From Ecdyonurus torrentis (lineage: Eukaryota > Arthropoda > Insecta > Ephemeroptera > Heptageniidae): 64,000 bases of DNA. The notes beneath the pieces were generated by a model that did not search any database, was not told the origin of the DNA, and saw nothing but the letters and a program-made list of their open reading frames with translations. Made by a program: the position numbers and the translations under genes. This document shows, piece after piece, positions 54,501 through 64,000 of this stretch; positions within the stretch are counted from its first letter, which is position 1, and each line of letters opens with the position of its first letter. The stretch is taken from the NCBI GenBank assembly GCA_949318235.1, contig OX439132.1, forward strand, positions 27,948,243 to 28,012,242. Direction: 5' to 3'.

Positions 54501-57500
54501 TTTATAATAATTTGTTTAAAGTTTTATAAATATTATAATTTTTTAACAAAACTTATAAATATTTATAAACTGTCATATATTTAAAATATAATGACCATAT
54601 CATTTCTTTAAATTGCATATATATAAGTAAAAGCCCTTCGAGCATGCGTTAAAAAACTTAAACTTCAACATCGGTCATTAAATAATAAAGCATAAGCATG
54701 CACAATTAAATAATATGATTAAACACATCTCGTAAATAATAAAATATATGTTTATAATATATTATATATAGCTCAATTTAAAGATAGACATAATAACAGG
54801 AAATTATATTTTTACTCTTATGATACGCACGAAATTTCCTCCTATAAATATTACATTGAGTGTGTGATCACGTGATTGTGCACCAGACAAAGAGGCTGAG
54901 TGAAAATCTTGTAAGCTTACACATATAGAAAATAAAATACTTCTCAACCTTAAGAACCGGCTCAATTCTTATAAAGTAGCATTAGAGCAAGAGTAACGTA
55001 AGTTTTCCTTATATATCAAGGGAACTTGACATTTATTTTCTTCATTCTTCTAAAAGGTTTTCTACAGATACAGCTGGAGTTACATATTATATTCAGTTTA
55101 GAAATTGTATAATATTGTAAAACACCGCAAATTTTTATTTGAGAAATCATAACATTAAAATAATATTAAATTCAAAAATACATTGTTATGTTATAATTTT
55201 TATTTTGTATTTTTTCGAATCTGTAAAAAATCGTTTTTTTTTTATATATATATAATTTTTTTAGCTTTCTTGAAATATTTTAATGTTAAAATGTGCATAT
55301 TCATTTCAACGTTTGCACGTAGGTTTACGTTCGAGGTGTAATTCTTGCAGGCTGGTTAAGTTTGCGGATTCTTGGTTGAGCGGTGGGCAGGCCAAGGACC
55401 GCATCTCACCTTCAATTCTCTCGCCATTCAACGCCGTCGCTCAACTGCAAACATAGCACATTGGGTTATGAGCCACTTCATTTGCATGCCTTTTAACTTT
55501 AAAATACAGTGTTTTTAAATTAAAAAGAAAAAAAATGCGGAAAACATAATAATAAAACAATATTTGATCTTGAATCTGCATTTTTATTAAATATCTATTG
55601 TTGATTCTTACACCCCCGCATATTATAGTAGTTACAATCCAAAATTAAAAGATCCAGTCAAACCTAATCATTAAAAAATTACAAATGTATGGTAATTATA
55701 TTCATTCATAATCTTGCAGTGTTAACGTGTGAAGAGTTTTTACGTTTATACATTTAGTGAGAGGTTGGTATTTACATTATTTTAATGTCTTATACTGCAT
55801 GTCCTTAATTGCCAATAATTTAGCATACGTATTATTACATTGTTATTATTTATATAGCATTATATTATATTCATGATTCCCTTTGCCACAAATTTAAAAG
55901 AATATTAGGTATAAATGAAACAAAAATCATTGTAAAATACAGTATTCATAAGAGCACAGTTACAAGGAAAATAATATATAGTATGTAGAATATGTATGTA
56001 CTTAATTTTAGCAGGAATATGATAGACAAAAAGTAAGGATCGAGCAACGAGGAGAAATTTTAAATATAGAAACTTTTTTCTCCCCATATCCGCTCAAACA
56101 AAAAGTTCCCCCTTGCTGTTACTTTTTTTTTTATTTATTATTTTTTTTACTAAATTTATTTTTTGTAATTACATTTTGAATTATGAATATAAAATGGTTT
56201 TAATATTGTTATTTGCTCATATACCATTTAATTATCGTAATTCATAAGCGGAACTGTCTTTAATTAAAATAAGTTATTGTTTATTTATACAAAAAAAGCA
56301 CTCTGAATTAAACAAAATCAACAGATGCTCTAGTGTTTTTTTTTGTGTTTTTTTTTTGTATAAACTAAATACAAAATGTTGATATGATATAAGTCGATTA
56401 GTTCATATAAATTGATTTTCAATTATAATAACAATAATAATAAATTGTTTTGATAAAAAATGTGCGTATATATTGTAATAATTTATACAAAAATAAAATG
56501 ATTGCAAAAAAACAAGATATGTTATAATAATTTATTCAAAAACAATCAATCAAGGTATAGTTCAGTTTATCAGTTTTTTTTCCGTCGCTTTATAAGGGTG
56601 TTTGATATCAGAAATAGAGCAATCGTGCTTTTTGTCATGTTCTTTGTATTATATTGAAATAGACAAAATGAGAGCAAGATCAATACACTGCGCCACATAC
56701 AGCCTGGTATTATATAAAGAAATAAAGGAAAAACTAAAATGTATAATATACAGACTTTGCCCATGGTGACTGTTGAATGAGGTCACCCTCAGTTAACATC
56801 ACGCAACCCCTCACAATTTTCATGTTATTAAAAGTAATTATCTTGTTGGATAAATAGAAAGGGGTAGAGGTTATTATATACTAAGAATTTTATTTAATTT
56901 TCAATTAGGAAGCTTTTCTATTATGGGATACTTATTCTATATTCATATAGTTTCATAATTTTCATGAACGCTTGAAAGATATTTTTAAAAAACGTTTACT
57001 TCAAATAATAACTTTAATTGATATACATAATACTATACTATTTATTACGTATAAATATATATAATGATAGTATACAAATTGAGTAAAACAAAAATATGAA
57101 TTATACCGGCTTTTATGTTACATTTCTATAATGTATATAAATATGAAAAAGTTGACGTTTTAGATGTTTGAACTCCTGCTTATATTACTAATTGTCAACA
57201 TTTACTTATACATGGTTTATTAATACTGCTGACTAAACATTTACGCAACTAAAAAAAAAAAAATAATAATAATAAGAAAATTAAGTAAGAAATTTATTAT
57301 AAATAATAATAATAAAAATGTCAATAATTTTAGTAATGGCAAATAGCAATTTTATTTGTATATTACTATCGATGCACAAAATGTACCACCATTCATAGTG
57401 AATAAAATTTAGCAATTGAATTGTGGAATGGTGTGTGGAATGAGCTGACAATATAATAATAATACACCATAGGAATGTGTGACATTTTTATTTTTAATTA

Positions 57501-57719
57501 AAAAAAAAACTTTATTAATAAAAAAATACAATATATATATATATATATATATATACTTTACAATTTTTCTTGTGTGTTTTATTTCACACTGAAAATTTTA
57601 AACATCCAATAATACGATATGCAATAGAAAAAAAGAAGAAAAAATCCTCTTTATAAAATATTACGAAGAAATATGCTTCGTCGTCAATATATAGATATAG
57701 TTTTGCGAGAGACGTACGC

Positions 57720-57867
57720 AATGCAATGCGAGGAATTCTGCAATTAGATGATATTGAGAGGATAGTACGCCGGCGCCAGCACCCCTGGCGCCTCACCCCT
57801 TGGCGCCGGGGCGAGCTGCAGGAGTGTAGAGTATAGAGTACGATACTCGTAGAGCAGCCGGCAACAG
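57720..57867 (+). promoter_or_regulatory. Candidate promoter or first (5' UTR) exon of AANAT
   Basis: An isolated GC-rich block in AT-rich DNA with three GGCGCC palindromes (GCCGGCGCC, TGGCGCC, TTGGCGCCGG) ending in CAACAG|GTGAGT, a consensus splice donor at 57868. The AANAT coding exon at 58783 begins right after an acceptor, so a noncoding first exon here is plausible. Not provable without transcripts. Confidence 0.4.
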
Positions 57868-58538
57868 GTGAGTGCAAAACAGTCCCTTAGTCCTACGCTC
57901 CCCTTTGACACGACAGCTCCAACCAAATCTTCAAGTAACTTAAGTTATTATACTGTTTGTTTAATAACTATTGCTTTACAAGGGCAAAATAAATCTAATA
58001 TAGGTTAACTCTTTATTATTTTTTATTTTTTTGGTAAAAATAATATTTCTTTTCTCCAATTTCAAAGTATAGTGACTCAACAGTTGATCAAATGGTTTTA
58101 AGCTGTTATGCACTATTATTATTAATTTGCTTTCCAGAAATGTTAAGTCTTTAGTTGTATTGGTTTGTTATAAGATCTCACTGATATTACTATAGTGATA
58201 ACCCAGATAACCTCTTTTACAATGATAACGTATAATATATACGAAAGCTTACGCAATTACTTTGAAATTAGATAAAACAATATAGCACGTAAAAATACAC
58301 TTGAAATAATATATGAATTGCAGTTCTAATTAAATGTATTTTAAGATCATTTCCACATTGAAAAAGAAAGTATATAGCTAAAATTTATTATTATTTTTAA
58401 TTAAATTATATTTCGCATAATTTTCATTGTTTATATAATTGCAAAATTTACGAAAGTAAACTTCTAAAATACTATACTTTATACTACTTTACATAATATA
58501 TACTACTATATTTTAAACTATAATAAATAACTATATAC

Positions 58539-58610
58539 ACTTTACTTTACTTTATAGGTACTTTATGAAACTTATAAGTTTCATAAAGTACCTATAAAGT
58601 AAAGTAAAGT
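58539..58610. repeat. Perfect 72-bp palindrome
   Basis: Two 36-bp arms with no spacer, centred between 58574 and 58575 (centre GAAACTTATAAGTTTC). The outer parts are GTAAA repeats. It is 170 bp upstream of the AANAT coding exon and could extrude as a cruciform. Confidence 0.9.
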
Positions 58611-58783
58611 AAAGTAAGTCGAGAGTTAATTGATTATTGACCTGGCATTAATTTCTGGCATCCAAGAACATTATTTCCTTCCTGTTTTTTTCTTTATTGA
58701 TCAGATTACAAAACTATCTCCGCCATTCAAACTATAATGATATTGAAAATCCTTTATCACTTATGACCTTTATTATTTTAAGA

Positions 58784-59634
58784 ATGTTGGAGTACGTATG
58801 CCCTGTGGAGGAAAGCATGTACGAAGAGGTGCTGGACCACCTCCGACGTACCTTCTTCTGGGAGGAGCCCCTCAATGTGTGTGTGAGCTTATGTGAGGCC
58901 CCAGGAGCAGGGCACCCCAAACTAGAGGCCGTGTGTCGAGATACCCTGATAGATGGCTTGTCAGTGGCTGCTTTGTCTCAGGGTAAAGTAGTGGCCACCG
59001 CACTCAACGGCTCGCAAACTAGGGAGCAGCTCATTCAAGCGGTACAGGATACAGATAAAGAAACGTGAGTCAATATTTAATAGAGTATTTTCTAATTTAT
59101 ATTTACACTTTAATATTATTTCATAAGTTATTTGTAAGGAAAAAATAGTTTTTAATTGCTATTTGTAAGGAGGAAGGGGAGGAACTTAAGATAGAAAATT
59201 AAAACTATTAATGGAATTAATTTTATGACTATACAACTAAACGTTCATATAATATGTTTACTATATTTGTTTTACATAGGGATGAAAAATTTAAATCCAT
59301 ATTCAGCTTGCTATACAGAACTAATTTAGATCTTGAGTTACACAATAAATACGACGTGGAAAAAATCTTTGAGTGCCGTATTCTTTCGGTGGATCCCGAG
59401 TATCGAGGACGTGGTATCGCCAAAGTTCTTCTCGAGAAGAGCGAGCAGGAGGCAAGGAAACAGGGATTCCGTCTTTTCAAGGTAAATATTAAGATACGGA
59501 TATTTATTATTACCCTATATTAACTTTGCTCGAATTATTTTCATTACATTGTAGCTATTTTTTTTACTTTTAAATTTGCACCTGTTTAGTTATGTTTCAT
59601 TGTTTCTGTCTATAAAGATGTAAGTTTTGTAACT

Positions 59635-59673
<39 letters not shown>

Positions 59674-60010
59674 CTGTCTCTAACCTTATATCTAAACTTA
59701 TCAATACTTATAATTAATTCAATTTCTTCATAACAATTTGAATGTTGTAATGCACACAAATGGAATATTTTGCTAAGTCATCCACTTATCATAGGATAAT
59801 AATTCACTTGGATGTCGGTAGTTATGTAAATCCCTAATTTACCAGGAGGATGCGACGAGCGCCTACTCTCAACGCGTGGCATGTGGCCTCGGTCTACACG
59901 AGGAGATAGAGATCAAGTATGCAGATCACGTGGGGCCGGACGGTAGACCTATGTTTGAGCCCCCGCCCCCGCATGCCAGCCTCAAAGTTATGTCCAAACT
60001 TCTTGAGTAA
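58784..60010 (+). CDS. Arylalkylamine N-acetyltransferase-like (GNAT), 3 exons, 215 aa
   Basis: Transfers acetyl from acetyl-CoA to amines such as dopamine, serotonin or octopamine; in arthropods this serves cuticle sclerotisation and amine inactivation. Exons 58784-59064, 59280-59481, 59846-60010 (stop TAA) join in frame. EEPLN near residue 28 matches the DEPLN block of Drosophila Dat, whose Glu is the proposed base. The acetyl-CoA loop is YRGRGIAKVL (about 135-144). TSAYS near 165-169 aligns with the Ser-rich active block of Dat, and the end PHASLKVMSKLLE matches the family. Length is close to other arthropod AANATs (about 210-275). Start chosen at 58784 because TTATTTTAAG|AATG is a good acceptor; an in-frame ATG at 58697 would add 29 AT-rich residues without family support. 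An upstream first exon may exist near 57.8 kb. Confidence 0.88.
59637..59668. repeat. (TC)n microsatellite
   Basis: About 16 TC units in the second intron of AANAT. Confidence 0.9.
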
Positions 60011-63773
<3,763 letters not shown>

Positions 63774-64000
63774 TGATAAATCAATGCTCATTAAAAATGT
63801 GTTGCTATAAATCTTTATTTATGTTGTTGTTGGAATATATTTTTTTTCAGTTCTGTGTATAAAATACATAATATTCTGAGCGGATTATAAATTGTTTCTG
63901 GGAGATAAAATTGTTATATAAGCTAGGGAGAGAGTGTGTGTGAGAGAGACAGAGAGTAAGTTATCATGGAAGTTGATTGAAATTTAATGCAATTTGAGAG

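Noticed and set aside
58697..58783. Upstream in-frame ATG as the AANAT start
   Set aside because: The added 29 residues are AT-driven and lack family similarity, and a good splice acceptor lies directly before the ATG at 58784.

Overview
The window is nuclear DNA from an AT-rich, intron-rich animal. It carries typical GT-AG introns, very long microsatellites ((AT)n, (AG)n, (AATC)n, an 84-nt A run) and many small terminal-inverted-repeat (TIR) elements. The protein set is an arylsulfatase B-like tandem family, the FACT subunit Spt16, an alpha-tubulin whose first coding exon is only the ATG, and an arthropod-type arylalkylamine N-acetyltransferase. Together these indicate an arthropod. The repeat-rich, intron-rich style fits a crustacean better than a holometabolous insect, but the species cannot be fixed from the sequence.

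Layout: (1) 1-23.8 kb, plus strand: three tandem arylsulfatase B-like genes in the same orientation. The first is cut by the window edge, the other two are complete with 11 coding exons each, and intron positions and phases match in all three. They share the catalytic core but differ at the C-terminus: one ends without a tail, one has a hydrophobic tail, and one has a Thr/Pro/Ser stalk plus a hydrophobic tail that looks like a GPI-anchor signal. (2) 23.8-27.5 kb: intergenic, rich in miniature transposons. (3) 27.6-46.1 kb, minus strand: Spt16 in 22 coding exons (1144 aa deduced), with introns full of transposons. One intron holds a hammerhead ribozyme motif, apparently from a Penelope-like retroelement or retrozyme. 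Another holds three TIR elements almost end to end, one of them a foldback-type element with 33-bp tandem repeats in its inverted arms. (4) 47.9-50.5 kb, minus strand: a complete alpha-tubulin of 450 aa in four coding exons. (5) 50.5-58.7 kb: AT-rich intergenic DNA with a few GC-rich patches and a 72-bp perfect palindrome. (6) 58.8-60.0 kb, plus strand: an AANAT/GNAT gene in at least three exons. (7) 60-64 kb: AT-rich intergenic DNA with a second copy of a foldback MITE seen at 24.4 kb and a long (GA)n tract.

The genes are not a pathway. Spt16 and tubulin are housekeeping genes, the arylsulfatases are a lineage-expanded secreted or lysosomal family, and AANAT handles amine acetylation. The most notable signals are the hammerhead motif at 33968-34014, a recent gene-conversion tract confined to one exon of two arylsulfatase genes, the 33-bp-repeat foldback element, several TTAA-flanked elements, and the Spt16 stop codon that overlaps a consensus splice donor. 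All coordinates were read by eye. Exon joins were checked only by frame continuity and paralog or family similarity.
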